Shown: positions 53,991-63,507, counted from the stretch's first letter. The stretch: 64,000 bases of DNA from Lactococcus garvieae (GCF_016758115.1 NZ_WIVG01000003.1:1-64000), one strand, 5' to 3'. Notes: generated from the letters alone by a model not told the origin. Numbers and translations are program-made.

Positions 53991-55322
53991 ATGAAGCTTA
54001 CATTACACGAAATTGCCCGCGTTGTCGGTGCGACAAACAACTGGTCAGAACTGGCAGATACAGAAGTTCACAATATTGAATTTGATAGCCGTGAAGTCAA
54101 AGAAGGTGATCTTTTCTTGCCCCTTAAAGGGACAAGAGATGGTCACGCATTCATTGAAACAGCTTTTGCACAAGGTGCGATTGCGACATTTTCAGAAAAA
54201 GATATTCAAGCCCCACATTTACGTGTCAAGGACTGCTTGACTGCTTTTCAAAGATTAGCCCAGTATTATCTAGAAAAAATGGCGGTTGAAGTAATTGCTG
54301 TCACAGGGTCAAATGGTAAAACAACTACAAAGGACATGATTCAGGCGGTACTTTCTGAAAAATATAAGACCTATAAGACACAGGGGAATTATAACAACGA
54401 GATAGGCATGCCTTACACCATCTTACACATGCCGGATGATACTGAAAAAATTGTTCTGGAAATGGGGATGGATCGCCTTGGCGATATTGATTTTCTCTCA
54501 AAAATAGCCAAGCCTAAGATAGCAATCGTAACTCTCATCGGCGAATCTCATCTAGAATTTTTCGGAACACGTGACAAAATTGCGGAGGGGAAATTGGGCA
54601 TCAAGTCAGGCTTACGACCAGAGGGTGAACTTATTGTCCCAGCAGATAAAATTATCAATAAATATTTGCCAGCAGATACAAAAATTACGTGTTTTGGTCC
54701 AGATGAAGATATTTTTGTGACGCAACTCATCGAACATAAGAACATGCTCAGTTTCACTACAAATTTCTTGAACAGGGAGATTACTATTCCTGTTCCGGGG
54801 AAATTTAATGCGACCAATGCGATGCTTGCTGCCTATGTGGGAACCTTATTTGACATTGAAGAAGATAAGATTGCACATGCGCTTTCCAGCGTGACATTGA
54901 CTCGAAACCGCACAGAGTGGAAGAAAGCAAGCAATGGTGCCGATATCCTTAGTGATGTTTATAATGCTAATCCTACAGCCATGAAACTTATCTTAGAAAC
55001 CTTTCAGGCAATACCTAAAAACGAGGGCGGACGTAAATTTGCGGTTCTTGCGGATATGCTTGAGCTAGGAGAGCAAGCACCAGAACTTCATGGGAACATT
55101 GCTCAATCCCTTGATTTTTCTGTCATGGATCATGTCTATCTATATGGTGAGTTAATGAAAAATCTTCTGGTGGAACTTCCACAAGATAGAGTTTCTTACT
55201 TTACAGATTTAACAAATCTTGCAGAAAATATTAAAGAAATTTTGGGTCCGCAAGATCAACTTCTCCTTAAAGGGTCCAACAGCATGAAATTAGGAACAAT
55301 TGTTGAAGAATTACAAAAATAA
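53991..55322 (+). CDS. murF: UDP-N-acetylmuramoyl-tripeptide--D-alanyl-D-alanine ligase
   Basis: A 443-residue Mur ligase that adds D-Ala-D-Ala to the UDP-MurNAc-tripeptide. The ATP loop is TGSNGKTTT (residues 105-113); EMGMDRLGDIDFL, GESHLEFFGTRDKIAEGK and NRTEW..ADILSDVYNANPTAMK are typical. It has no proper RBS (only TGGAACT) and lies directly behind an extended -10, so it is probably read from a leaderless mRNA. It ends in its own terminator. Confidence 0.94.
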   Translation: MKLTLHEIARVVGATNNWSELADTEVHNIEFDSREVKEGDLFLPLKGTRDGHAFIETAFAQGAIATFSEKDIQAPHLRVKDCLTAFQRLAQYYLEKMAVEVIAVTGSNGKTTTKDMIQAVLSEKYKTYKTQGNYNNEIGMPYTILHMPDDTEKIVLEMGMDRLGDIDFLSKIAKPKIAIVTLIGESHLEFFGTRDKIAEGKLGIKSGLRPEGELIVPADKIINKYLPADTKITCFGPDEDIFVTQLIEHKNMLSFTTNFLNREITIPVPGKFNATNAMLAAYVGTLFDIEEDKIAHALSSVTLTRNRTEWKKASNGADILSDVYNANPTAMKLILETFQAIPKNEGGRKFAVLADMLELGEQAPELHGNIAQSLDFSVMDHVYLYGELMKNLLVELPQDRVSYFTDLTNLAENIKEILGPQDQLLLKGSNSMKLGTIVEELQK

Positions 55323-55343
55323 GCATGTAAAATGCTTTTTTAA
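55321..55343 (+). terminator. Terminator of murF
   Basis: AAGCAT/ATGCTT with a five-base loop and TTTTTT, overlapping the murF stop. Confidence 0.75.
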
Positions 55344-55426
55344 TACTTGAAATAGGAAACAATGTTCGGAAATAGTCCATAAAAATTTTTAATGTCAAAA
55401 ATTTAAAAAAAATATGTAGAAAAGTC

Positions 55427-55455
55427 TTTACAATTTAGGTTGAATTAAGTATAAT
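55427..55455 (+). promoter_or_regulatory. Promoter of the opp operon
   Basis: TTTACA (55427-55432), 17-base spacer, TATAAT (55450-55455). Confidence 0.8.
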
Positions 55456-55468
55456 AGAGAACATAATA

Positions 55469-55483
55469 AATTTTCAGACAATA
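55469..55483 (+). promoter_or_regulatory. CodY-box-like site in the opp leader
   Basis: AATTTTCAGACAATA matches 13 of 15 positions of AATTTTCWGAAAATT, just downstream of the expected transcription start. The opp genes are known CodY targets in L. lactis. Confidence 0.6.
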
Positions 55484-55533
55484 CTAAACAAATAAGGTGT
55501 TGTCGAATAAATCAAATAGAAAGAGGATGTTAC

Positions 55534-57207
55534 ATGGATAATTGGAAAAAAGTATCATTAGGAACAGTTGCCCTAGCTTCGGTAGGGCTCCTAGCAGCTT
55601 GTGGAAATGGCGGGGGGGACTCAAAAGCAGCCAATCCCCAACTCTCAGTTCCTACAAACATTGCGACATTGGATTCAGGTTTGGCGACAGATGCGTATTC
55701 AAATCTCTTTATCGGAAATGTACAAGAAGGTTTGACACGTGTTGACGACAAAGGTGTTGCTCAAAACGCTTTGGCATCAGATATTAAAGTATCAGATGAC
55801 GGTTTGACATACACGATTACTTTGCGTGACGGTCTTAAGTGGTCAAACGGTGATTCATTGACAGCAAAGGATTTCCTTTATTCATGGCAGCGTGCTGTAA
55901 ACCCTGAAACAGGTTCACAATATGCTTACTTGTTGGGGAACATTAAAAATGCGAATGAAATCAACACAGGTAAGGTTAAAGACCTCAACGAGTTGGGCGT
56001 AAAAGTAAATGGTGACCATGAGCTTGTAGTTACATTGACACAACCAACGCCTTACTTTAAATTCCTTCTTGCTAATGGCGTTTACAAACCTGTAAACAAA
56101 TCGGCAGTTGAAGAATTTGGTAAACAGTACGGGACTTCATCTGATAAAGTTGTTTATTCTGGACCATTCATGTTCAAGAAAGATGCAGGATGGACAGGAA
56201 CAAACAACAGCTATTCACTTGTAAAAAACCCTGATTACTATGACAAAGATAATGTAAAATCAGAAGAAATCGACTACACTGTTCAATCAAATCCAAATAC
56301 AGCTGTTCAGCTCTTTAAACAAGGTAAGCTAGACCAAGCAAGCTTGGGTACTATGGATTTGTATAATGCCAACAAAGGCTACAACGACGGTAAGGATCTT
56401 GTTGTTCTAAAAGAAGCAACAACTGCTTATCTTCAATATAATCAATCTGGTGGTGGTACAACAAGTCCAGAAGTAGCAAAAGCACTTCAAAATAAAAATA
56501 TCCGCGAGGCACTTAACTTAGCAACTGACCGTAAAGCTATCGTTGATCAATTCATCCCAGCAGGTACAGTAGCACAAACCTTTACACCAGCAGGCATGTC
56601 AGTAACAGCAGATGGTAAAGACTTCGCTGAATTTGCCAAACAAGATTACAACTACGATGCTGCGAAAGCAAAAGAACTTTGGGAAAAAGGTTTGAAAGAA
56701 GTCGGTGTAACATCACTGAATCTCCAGTATACAACTGATGCTGATGCGCCAGTTTCAAAATCTATCGCTGATTTCTTGCAAGCGTCACTTTCTAAAACAT
56801 TGCCAGGCTTGACACTTACTCAAAAAATCGTACCTTTCCAACAACGTTTGAAAGATTCGAAAAACCAAAACTTTGATGTGGTTCTCTCACTTTGGGGTGG
56901 TGACTATGCTGAACCATCAACATTCTTGCAACTCTTTGCAGATGGCTCAGGTTATAACGATGGTAAATTTGTAAATCCTGCTTACCAAGCGGCTTGGACA
57001 AAAGCATCAACAGTGCCAGTAGTATTGGACGATAAAGCTCGTGATCAAGCTTACAAAGATGCAGAAGCAGCGCTCTTTGATGAGTCAAGCATCAACCCAA
57101 TGTACTTCCGTTCAACACCAGTTCTTCGTAACCCACACCTTAAAGGTTTGCAATTTAACTCAACAGGTTTGACTTACGATCTCAAAGGTGTTTACATCGA
57201 AAAATAG
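55534..57207 (+). CDS. oppA: Oligopeptide-binding lipoprotein OppA
   Basis: A 557-residue extracytoplasmic peptide-binding protein. The signal ends in a lipobox (SVGLLAAC, then GNGGG), so it is lipid-anchored. The SBP_bac_5 fold is visible in TLRDGLKWSNGDSLTAKDFLYSWQRAVNP and FDVVLSLWGGDY. It is the first gene of oppABCDF. A partial terminator after it probably keeps its expression above that of the transporter subunits. Confidence 0.93.
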   Translation: MDNWKKVSLGTVALASVGLLAACGNGGGDSKAANPQLSVPTNIATLDSGLATDAYSNLFIGNVQEGLTRVDDKGVAQNALASDIKVSDDGLTYTITLRDGLKWSNGDSLTAKDFLYSWQRAVNPETGSQYAYLLGNIKNANEINTGKVKDLNELGVKVNGDHELVVTLTQPTPYFKFLLANGVYKPVNKSAVEEFGKQYGTSSDKVVYSGPFMFKKDAGWTGTNNSYSLVKNPDYYDKDNVKSEEIDYTVQSNPNTAVQLFKQGKLDQASLGTMDLYNANKGYNDGKDLVVLKEATTAYLQYNQSGGGTTSPEVAKALQNKNIREALNLATDRKAIVDQFIPAGTVAQTFTPAGMSVTADGKDFAEFAKQDYNYDAAKAKELWEKGLKEVGVTSLNLQYTTDADAPVSKSIADFLQASLSKTLPGLTLTQKIVPFQQRLKDSKNQNFDVVLSLWGGDYAEPSTFLQLFADGSGYNDGKFVNPAYQAAWTKASTVPVVLDDKARDQAYKDAEAALFDESSINPMYFRSTPVLRNPHLKGLQFNSTGLTYDLKGVYIEK

Positions 57208-57229
57208 TAGGCACTAACATCAAACGAAC

Positions 57230-57255
57230 AAGTAGGGCTTATTAGGCCTACTTTT
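57230..57255 (+). terminator. Partial terminator between oppA and oppB
   Basis: AAGTAGG/CCTACTT with TTTT, loop about ten bases. Likely an attenuator allowing read-through. Confidence 0.65.
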
Positions 57256-57280
57256 CGTGTTTTTATTAAGGAATTATTAT

Positions 57281-58198
57281 ATGTTAGCTAAATATCTCGT
57301 AAAACGTATCTTATTGATGCTCTTGACATTATTTGTGGTTATTACGGCAACTTTCTTCCTGATGCAAGTTATGCCAGGAACACCTTTCAATAACCCCAAA
57401 TTAACACCAGAACAAATTCAACAGTTGAATGCTGCATATGGTTTAGATAAACCGTTGATTGTCCAGTATTTTATCTACCTGCAAAATGCCTTCACAGGTA
57501 ACTTTGGAACTTCATTTACCTTTGCGAATCAACCCGTGAGTACCATGATTGCCCAACGTTTACCTGTTTCGGCGCAGCTTGGTTTTGAAGCACTCCTTAT
57601 CGGTGTTGTTGCTGGAGTATTCTTTGGTGTTGTTGCAGCACGTTTTAAAAACACTTGGATCGATGGTCTTTTGAGTATTATCTCAACAGTGTTCTTCTCT
57701 GTTCCTTCTTTCATCGTAGGTACTTTGCTCCTTCTTTACTTTGGTTACACTTGGCAGCTCTTACCTGTATCAGGTTGGGGGACATTTGCCCAAACGATAT
57801 TGCCAGCGTTAGCCCTATCCTTTGCTCCAATGTCTCAGGTGATGAGCTTTGTCCGTGCCCAAATGATTGAATCACTTTCATCAGATTATATCTTGCTGGC
57901 TCGAGCTAAAGGTTTATCTGATCGTGAAGTGCTTTGGAAACATGCCATCCGTAACTCTTTGATTCCGATGCTGACACTCATAGGACCGATGAGTGCAGGA
58001 CTTTTGACCGGATCAGTTTTGATTGAGACTATCTTCTCAATTCCAGGTATCGGTCAACAGTTTGTTCAGTCTATTCCTTCAAAGGATTTTCCTGTTATCA
58101 TGGGGACAACAATCGTCTATGCTGTGATGTTGATGGCGATGATTTTAATCACAGATATTATTACAGCCTTTGTTGATCCACGTGTGCGTTTAGACTAG
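57281..58198 (+). CDS. oppB: Oligopeptide ABC transporter permease OppB
   Basis: A 305-residue permease with six helices and the EAA loop (ARAKGLSDREVLWKHAIRNSLIP). The ATG at 57281 follows AAGGAA and begins MLAKYLVKRILLML, the family start. It pairs with OppC to form the channel. Confidence 0.93.
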   Translation: MLAKYLVKRILLMLLTLFVVITATFFLMQVMPGTPFNNPKLTPEQIQQLNAAYGLDKPLIVQYFIYLQNAFTGNFGTSFTFANQPVSTMIAQRLPVSAQLGFEALLIGVVAGVFFGVVAARFKNTWIDGLLSIISTVFFSVPSFIVGTLLLLYFGYTWQLLPVSGWGTFAQTILPALALSFAPMSQVMSFVRAQMIESLSSDYILLARAKGLSDREVLWKHAIRNSLIPMLTLIGPMSAGLLTGSVLIETIFSIPGIGQQFVQSIPSKDFPVIMGTTIVYAVMLMAMILITDIITAFVDPRVRLD

Positions 58199-58213
58199 AA
58201 AGGAGGGGAGAAA

Positions 58214-59248
58214 ATGGAAAATATTAACAGTAAATTTAAACTTGTAACACAGCGTGATTTTGAAGCGAGTGAAATGATTGCGAAACCTGCCCTCACTTTC
58301 TGGCAAGATGCTTGGCGCCGTTTCAAGAAAAATAAGGTGGCGATGGTAGCGATGATTCTCGTTGTTTGCACGCTCCTGTTCTCCGCAGTTTCGACAGTTT
58401 TGGTCCCTCAATCAGAGGCCAATCATTTTGATCCTAATGAGGTACAAATATATAAGAACTTGCCACCTAAACTCGGAAATCTAAATATTCCTGGGTGGAA
58501 TGGTAATTTTGCAGCGCCAGGAAGTACGATTGCGGAAGACATGTATAAGGTGCAGAATGTCCCAGAAGGCAAATCATTTATCTTTGGTACAGATGCTCTG
58601 GGACGCTCAATCGCCAAACGTACAATCGTTGGTTTACGTATTTCTTTGATTATCGCCTTTGCCTCCATCGTCTTTGATGTGCTTATAGGGATTACTTATG
58701 GATTAATTTCAGGATGGGTTGGTGGAAAAGTTGATACAGTGATGCAACGTATCATCGAAATCATTAGCTCTATTCCAAGTTTAGTTATTGTAACCATGTT
58801 CGGACTTTTGCTGGGTCAAGGGATAATTTCAATTGTCTTAGCTATCGGTCTCTTTATCTGGACAGGAATCGCCCGGCAGGTAAGAAACATGACCTTGTCG
58901 CTGAAAGAACGGGAGTTTGTACTTGCAGCGAAAACTCTGGGTGCAAGCCCATTCAAGATTATGGTAAAACACCTTATTCCAAATATGCTGGGTGTTATTA
59001 TCGTACAAATTATGTTCGATATTCCGTCAGTCATCTTCTTTGAAGCTGTTCTTTCTGCGATTAACTTAGGTGTTAAACCGCCAACAGCATCATTGGGTTC
59101 ATTGATTTCTGATGGTATTCAAAGTTTGCAATTCTATCCATTCCAAGTTGCAGTACCTGCAGTAGTCTTGTCACTCTTGTCACTTGCCTTCTTCCTCTTT
59201 GGTTATGGCTTACGTGACGCTTTTGATCCAAAATCAGGCCAAGACTAA
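58214..59248 (+). CDS. oppC: Oligopeptide ABC transporter permease OppC
   Basis: A 344-residue permease. A cytosolic N-terminus is followed by TM1, a long extracellular loop (to residue ~125: FGTDALGRSIAKRTIVG is the usual OppC mark) and five more helices with the EAA loop (AKTLGASPFKIMVKHLIPNMLG). GAAAGGAGGGG is the RBS, 15 bases after oppB. Confidence 0.94.
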   Translation: MENINSKFKLVTQRDFEASEMIAKPALTFWQDAWRRFKKNKVAMVAMILVVCTLLFSAVSTVLVPQSEANHFDPNEVQIYKNLPPKLGNLNIPGWNGNFAAPGSTIAEDMYKVQNVPEGKSFIFGTDALGRSIAKRTIVGLRISLIIAFASIVFDVLIGITYGLISGWVGGKVDTVMQRIIEIISSIPSLVIVTMFGLLLGQGIISIVLAIGLFIWTGIARQVRNMTLSLKEREFVLAAKTLGASPFKIMVKHLIPNMLGVIIVQIMFDIPSVIFFEAVLSAINLGVKPPTASLGSLISDGIQSLQFYPFQVAVPAVVLSLLSLAFFLFGYGLRDAFDPKSGQD

Positions 59249-59264
59249 GAAATGAGGAAGTAAA

Positions 59265-60326
59265 ATGACTGAAAAAGAAGAAAAAGTACTTGAAGTAAAA
59301 AATCTGCATGTCAATTTCAAAACATATGCTGGAAAGGTGAAAGCCATCCGGGATGTTTCCTTTGACTTAAAAAAAGGTGAAACCTTAGCTATCGTTGGGG
59401 AATCAGGTTCTGGTAAATCTGTAACAACCAAAACCTTGATGGGACTAAATGCAGCCAATGCCGAAATTCCTAAAGGCGAAATCCTTTTTAAGGGTCGTAA
59501 TCTGCTTGACATCAAAGAAGAAGATTGGCAAAAAATCCGAGGCAATGAGATTTCAATGATTTTCCAAGATCCGATGACTTCATTGGACCCAACCATGCGT
59601 ATCGGAAATCAAATTGCGGAACCTTTAATTAAGCATAAAGGGATGAAGAAAAAAGATGCTTTGGCAAAAGCTTTGGAGCTGATGAAAGCCGTAGGGATTC
59701 CCCAAAGTGAGCAGCACATCAACGACTACCCGCACCAATGGTCGGGTGGGATGCGTCAACGTGCGGTAATCGCTATTGCTCTTGCTGCTGATCCAGAAAT
59801 TCTTATTGCAGATGAGCCAACAACCGCCTTGGATGTAACGATTCAGGCACAGATTATGCACATGATGGCCGATCTGCAACAGCGTATCGACTCATCAATC
59901 ATCTTTATCACTCATGATTTGGGTGTCGTTGCAGGTTTTGCTGACCGTGTTGCCGTTATGTATGCCGGGGAGATTGTGGAATACGGGACTGTGGAAGAAA
60001 TTTTCTACAACCCACAACATCCTTATACATGGGGTCTCTTAGACTCAATGCCAACTGTTGACACAGATGTTGAGCGACTTGTATCAATTCCAGGAACGCC
60101 TCCAGATCTGCTCCATCCGCCAAAAGGCGATGCCTTTGCTGTCCGTAACCAGTATGCTTTGGAAATTGACTTTGAAGAAGCACCGCCATATTTTGAAATT
60201 TCACCTACACATCAAGTGAAATCATGGCTTTTAGATGAGCGTTCACCAAAGGTAACACCATCTGAAAATATCCAACAGCGTTGGGCGCGTTGGGAAGAAA
60301 TGAAAATGAAGGGAAATGCTGAATAA
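59265..60326 (+). CDS. oppD: Oligopeptide ABC transporter ATPase OppD
   Basis: A 353-residue ATPase: Walker A GESGSGKS, signature WSGGMRQR, Walker B ILIADEPTTALDVT, and the oligopeptide-specific C-terminal extension with a CxxxC-like substitute region (LLHPPKGDAFAVRNQYAL) in which the usual cysteines for the Fe-S-type oligo_HPY motif are lacking. Its stop overlaps the oppF ATG. Confidence 0.94.
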   Translation: MTEKEEKVLEVKNLHVNFKTYAGKVKAIRDVSFDLKKGETLAIVGESGSGKSVTTKTLMGLNAANAEIPKGEILFKGRNLLDIKEEDWQKIRGNEISMIFQDPMTSLDPTMRIGNQIAEPLIKHKGMKKKDALAKALELMKAVGIPQSEQHINDYPHQWSGGMRQRAVIAIALAADPEILIADEPTTALDVTIQAQIMHMMADLQQRIDSSIIFITHDLGVVAGFADRVAVMYAGEIVEYGTVEEIFYNPQHPYTWGLLDSMPTVDTDVERLVSIPGTPPDLLHPPKGDAFAVRNQYALEIDFEEAPPYFEISPTHQVKSWLLDERSPKVTPSENIQQRWARWEEMKMKGNAE

Positions 60327-61261
60327 TGACTGAAGAAAGAAAAAAACTTGTCGAATTCAAGGGTGTTGACCTGGTTTTCAACAAGGGTAAAAAGAATGTC
60401 AATAAAGCCATCAACGACGTTTCTTTTCACATCTATGAGGGGGAAACATTCGGTCTTGTAGGTGAATCAGGTTCTGGTAAAACAACAATTGGTCGTGCAA
60501 TTCTAAAGCTTTATGACATTCATAAAGGTGAAATTCATTTCAATGGTAAGGATGTTAGCAAGATCAAGGGAACTGAGCTGAAAAAATTCCGCGAAAAGGT
60601 ACAGATGATTTTCCAAGATCCGCAAGCCTCATTGAATGGCAGAATGCGTGTTAAGGATATCATTGCTGAAGGGATTGACGTTAATGGGTTAGCTAAAACC
60701 CCAGAAGAACGCACAGAAAAAGTTAAAGAATTGCTCCAATTGGTAGGGCTTAATCAAGATCATATGACACGTTATCCTCATGAGTTTTCTGGTGGACAAC
60801 GTCAACGTATCGGTATTGCCCGCGCTTTGGCAGTGAATCCTAAATTTATTGTAGCTGATGAGCCAATTTCGGCATTGGACGTCTCTATTCAAGCTCAGGT
60901 CGTCAACTTGATGCGTGATATCCAAGAAAAAGAGGGCTTAACCTATCTTTTTATCGCCCATGACCTATCAATGGTTAAATATATTTCGGATCGTATCGGT
61001 GTCATGCACTGGGGGAAAATTCTTGAAGTGGGGACCTCAGACCAAGTGTATAACCATGCTCTACACCCTTACACAAAATCATTATTGAGTGCGATTCCTG
61101 CACCAGATCCAATCTCAGAGCGTAGTCGTGTGCCACAGTCTTACGATCCAACAGCTGAGCTGGATGGACAGCCACGTGAGCTTCGTGAAATCACTCCAGG
61201 GCACTTTGTTTTATCAACTGAAGAAGAAGCTGCTGAATACAGAAAAATTGCAACAGCTTAA
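60326..61261 (+). CDS. oppF: Oligopeptide ABC transporter ATPase OppF
   Basis: A 311-residue ATPase with Walker A GESGSGKTT, signature FSGGQRQR, Walker B FIVADEPISALDVS. It overlaps the oppD stop by one base (TAATG), the usual coupling. OppD and OppF drive peptide uptake through OppB/OppC; imported peptides are cut by PepX and others. A terminator follows. Confidence 0.94.
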   Translation: MTEERKKLVEFKGVDLVFNKGKKNVNKAINDVSFHIYEGETFGLVGESGSGKTTIGRAILKLYDIHKGEIHFNGKDVSKIKGTELKKFREKVQMIFQDPQASLNGRMRVKDIIAEGIDVNGLAKTPEERTEKVKELLQLVGLNQDHMTRYPHEFSGGQRQRIGIARALAVNPKFIVADEPISALDVSIQAQVVNLMRDIQEKEGLTYLFIAHDLSMVKYISDRIGVMHWGKILEVGTSDQVYNHALHPYTKSLLSAIPAPDPISERSRVPQSYDPTAELDGQPRELREITPGHFVLSTEEEAAEYRKIATA

Positions 61262-61269
61262 GAAATAAA

Positions 61270-61293
61270 CTGCACCAAATGGTGTGGTTTTTT
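61270..61293 (+). terminator. Terminator of the opp operon
   Basis: GCACCA/TGGTGT around AA, followed by GGTTTTTT. Confidence 0.75.
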
Positions 61294-61419
61294 AGATAGA
61301 AGCAGAGAAATAGTGAAGCTATACTGTTTTACTTTTGAAATTTCTATAAATGATATAAAATGAAGTTAAGGATTTATAGTTTATTTTGAAAATTTTTTAT
61401 GGCAAGAGGAGGGGAAGCA

Positions 61420-61863
61420 ATGGATTTTTTTAAAGAAATTATAAGTAACCAAATACTGCTAACGGCTCTAGTGGGATGGTTTGCTGCACAAATAATTAAA
61501 ATTATCGTTGATGTATTTCGTTATAAAAAGCTGGATTGGAGTTTACTTTTTGCGACAGGAGGTATGCCGAGTTCCCACAGTGCACTAGTTGTTTCAATGA
61601 CGACAGCAACGGGATTATCGCAAGGGTTTGACTCGCCTGTTTTTGCTGTGGCAACAGTTTTTGCCTTTGTGGTGATGTATGATGCGCAAGGGATTCGACG
61701 TCAAGCAGGAACGCATGCTTATATCTTGAATATCATTATCAAAACGATTGAGAGCCCCAAGATCAATGCAGAAAAAGCGCTGAAGGAATTACTGGGGCAT
61801 ACACCAGTACAGGTGCTTGGCGGTGCTATTTTAGGAATCCTTGTTGCACTTTTGATGAATTGA
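61420..61863 (+). CDS. Divergent PAP2 (DUF212, YuiD-like) membrane protein
   Basis: A 147-residue membrane protein of the divergent acid-phosphatase/vanadium haloperoxidase type. The family marks are GGMPSSHSALVVS (phosphatase-like SH motif), VVMYDAQGIRRQAGTHA and the C-terminal GHTPVQVLGGAILGI. It probably acts on a lipid-linked or soluble phosphate, but the activity of DUF212 is not established. The ATG at 61420 has AGAGGAGGGG upstream. Confidence 0.87.
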   Translation: MDFFKEIISNQILLTALVGWFAAQIIKIIVDVFRYKKLDWSLLFATGGMPSSHSALVVSMTTATGLSQGFDSPVFAVATVFAFVVMYDAQGIRRQAGTHAYILNIIIKTIESPKINAEKALKELLGHTPVQVLGGAILGILVALLMN

Positions 61864-61970
61864 AGCAGGCTGTACTGTTATTGTATATAGGATAACACGC
61901 TATCAGAGTCGTATAAGCTAGTTCTCAGCAAGCTTTCTCTTGAATATTTATAACACAAGCATACTTCCAA

Positions 61971-62010
61971 AATAAAGAGCTGCATGATTTTGATGCAGCT
62001 CTTTATTAAT
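61971..62010. terminator. Bidirectional terminator
   Basis: A perfect 15-bp stem AATAAAGAGCTGCAT/ATGCAGCTCTTTATT (61971-61985 with 61993-62007) more than 100 bases after the PAP2 gene. Confidence 0.88.
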
Positions 62011-62211
62011 ACACTTTTTATGCCAGCCACTTGTTATACGCTTTTGAATTTTACAAAAGATGATACAGGCGCAATATATATTCAAACGAATCAGCATCAA
62101 TCTATAATACTAGATTAAATCTTTGCTGAACAGGGATTTTTAACTCTTGTAACTGCCAGCTAAAAGTATGATAATAGCGGTGGAAATACCTTTTTTAGAG
62201 AAGGAAATTTT
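62008..62211. other. Gap before the bacteriocin-like set
   Basis: A 32-codon frame from ATG 62021 (ends ...QTNQHQSIILD, stop near 62117) has no RBS and looks like decayed coding DNA. The rest should contain the promoter of the next gene; no clear boxes were found. Confidence 0.35.
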
Positions 62212-62770
62212 ATGGAAAAGAAAAAAGGAATTATACTTGCTGTTGCTACAGTTACATTTTCAACCATAGGATTTGCAAATTTAACAGTCACAAAAACATC
62301 TGCAGACGAAGTGAAAAGTAGTCAAACTTCTTCTGTTCAAGATTTAGGTCAATTTGATAAATTTATTGAAGTATATAACAATAAATTTATTGTTAAAGAT
62401 AGTGACGGAAAAATACCAAATACTACTTTATCCGAATTAATAAGGTAGTATCTGATACAAATAAATATATTCAAGATAATAATTTAACGATTAATCCTTC
62501 AACTAAAATGGCCCTACAATATGTGTTTTTTGGTAATACAAACTCCTTAGCTCGTTCTTATGGGAAAATGGTCTACTTGCAATTCGGTGGAACAGTGTAC
62601 GAGTTGGTCTAGATAAAGGACTAACAAATGATATTCTCCACGGTGGGGGTGCAGGAGCAGCTGTTGTTATTGTTACCGTGATAGTTGATAGACATTTGGA
62701 TACCAAATCAGGTTGGTGGTTTGACTATAATGTATATCTGAGACGTGTCACTAACTTTGGAAGACAATAA
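62212..62770 (+). pseudogene. Secreted bacteriocin-like protein with two single-base deletions
   Basis: The ATG at 62212 (RBS AGAAGGAAA) opens a signal peptide (MEKKKGIILAVATVTFSTIGFANLTVTKTSA). The frame stops at 62448. Restoring one base near AATAAGG (62440-62445) continues it (VVSDTNKYIQDNN...), and a second missing base in GGGAAAATGG (62562-62570) would allow it to end at 62770, about 186 residues. The restored product has DKFIEVYNNK..DGKIPN and LLAIRWNSVRVGLDKGLT followed by an Ala/Gly/Val-rich hydrophobic stretch, the same order as the 16.6 kb protein. It is thus a diverged, decayed copy of that family. Confidence 0.65.
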
Positions 62771-62784
62771 TTAAAAGGATAGTT

Positions 62785-62961
62785 ATGAATAAATCATCGA
62801 CCATCAAAGCATTACTCATGATAACGTTTATTATAATTACAGTTATCGTATTTCGACATATAACATTTTTATCTGAAATTTGGAATACAGTGTTTCTAAC
62901 CCTTTTTATCCTTGTAGAGTACTTCTTTGTAAATAAAATCGTTGATAAAATTGCTCCATAA
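62785..62961 (+). CDS. Small two-helix membrane protein, putative immunity partner
   Basis: A 58-residue protein (MNKSSTIKALLMITFIIITVIVF...) with two hydrophobic helices and a short charged tail (VNKIVDKIAP). AAAAGGAT precedes the ATG by about five bases and the gene starts 14 bases after the end of the decayed secreted-protein gene. It has the same topology and place as the gene at 17317 and probably plays the same role. It appears intact although its partner is broken. Confidence 0.6.
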   Translation: MNKSSTIKALLMITFIIITVIVFRHITFLSEIWNTVFLTLFILVEYFFVNKIVDKIAP

Positions 62962-63305
62962 ACCATTAAAATATTTTCATCATATCTGACTCTCTCATCT
63001 ATAGGTATTAATACATTGTCAAATTCTCTCCTAATTACCTTAAAACCGTCTGTTGAAAACGGAAATATTTTTTTATTCTTTATCTTTCCAGTTGTACGCG
63101 TTTTGTACTCTGATGGATACGTTGATAAAAAAAGTAGATACAAAAGAACAAAAAAACTCAAGATATTTTAAACTATGAGCTAATTGTTTATTAATTCTGT
63201 TGCAAAGACTATCTTTTTTCCTCTATTTTTACAATAAAATAGACTTGGCGGAAAACTTAGTAATAAATCTGGAACTAGTAAGATAAAAATTATAGGAGAA
63301 AAAAC
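62962..63305. other. Gap with decayed coding sequence
   Basis: A minus-strand frame covers this stretch (FKVIRREFDNVLIPIDERVRYDE is protein-like), but it has no ATG or RBS and runs antisense into the membrane gene, so I take it as a remnant at most. TATAGGAG at 63291 serves the next small gene. Confidence 0.35.
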
Positions 63306-63401
63306 ATGGAAGATGCAAAATTTTTAAATGCTGCTGGTCCAATATGTACTCCTATCTGGCTTCAGTGTACACTACAAGACCAAATACGTAATCCTACCTA
63401 G
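63306..63401 (+). CDS. 31-residue cysteine-containing peptide
   Basis: A small ORF with TAGGAG seven bases before its ATG. The peptide starts MEDAKFLNAAG and continues PICTPIWLQCTLQDQIRNPT; it has two Cys (14 and 21), an aromatic core and no signal peptide. The charged start and short Cys/Thr/Trp core would fit a ribosomal peptide precursor or signalling peptide, but no processing genes are visible within the window. The ORF cut at 63981 has a similar upstream sequence and start (MENVKI), suggesting a paralogue. Function is not known. Confidence 0.45.
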   Translation: MEDAKFLNAAGPICTPIWLQCTLQDQIRNPT

Positions 63402-63507
63402 CAATAGTATACGCTTTTATCTACAAATTAGATATCTTTTAATTACCTGCATTTGTAGAGGAGAAAAATGGACTCAGAAATAAATAATTAAGATTGGAGT
63501 AAGGTTT

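Noticed and set aside
62751-63161. 136-codon minus-strand frame at the right-edge cluster
   Set aside because: It starts with TTG without an RBS and is antisense to the well-supported small membrane gene at 62785; only its N-terminal half looks protein-like, so at most it is a remnant.
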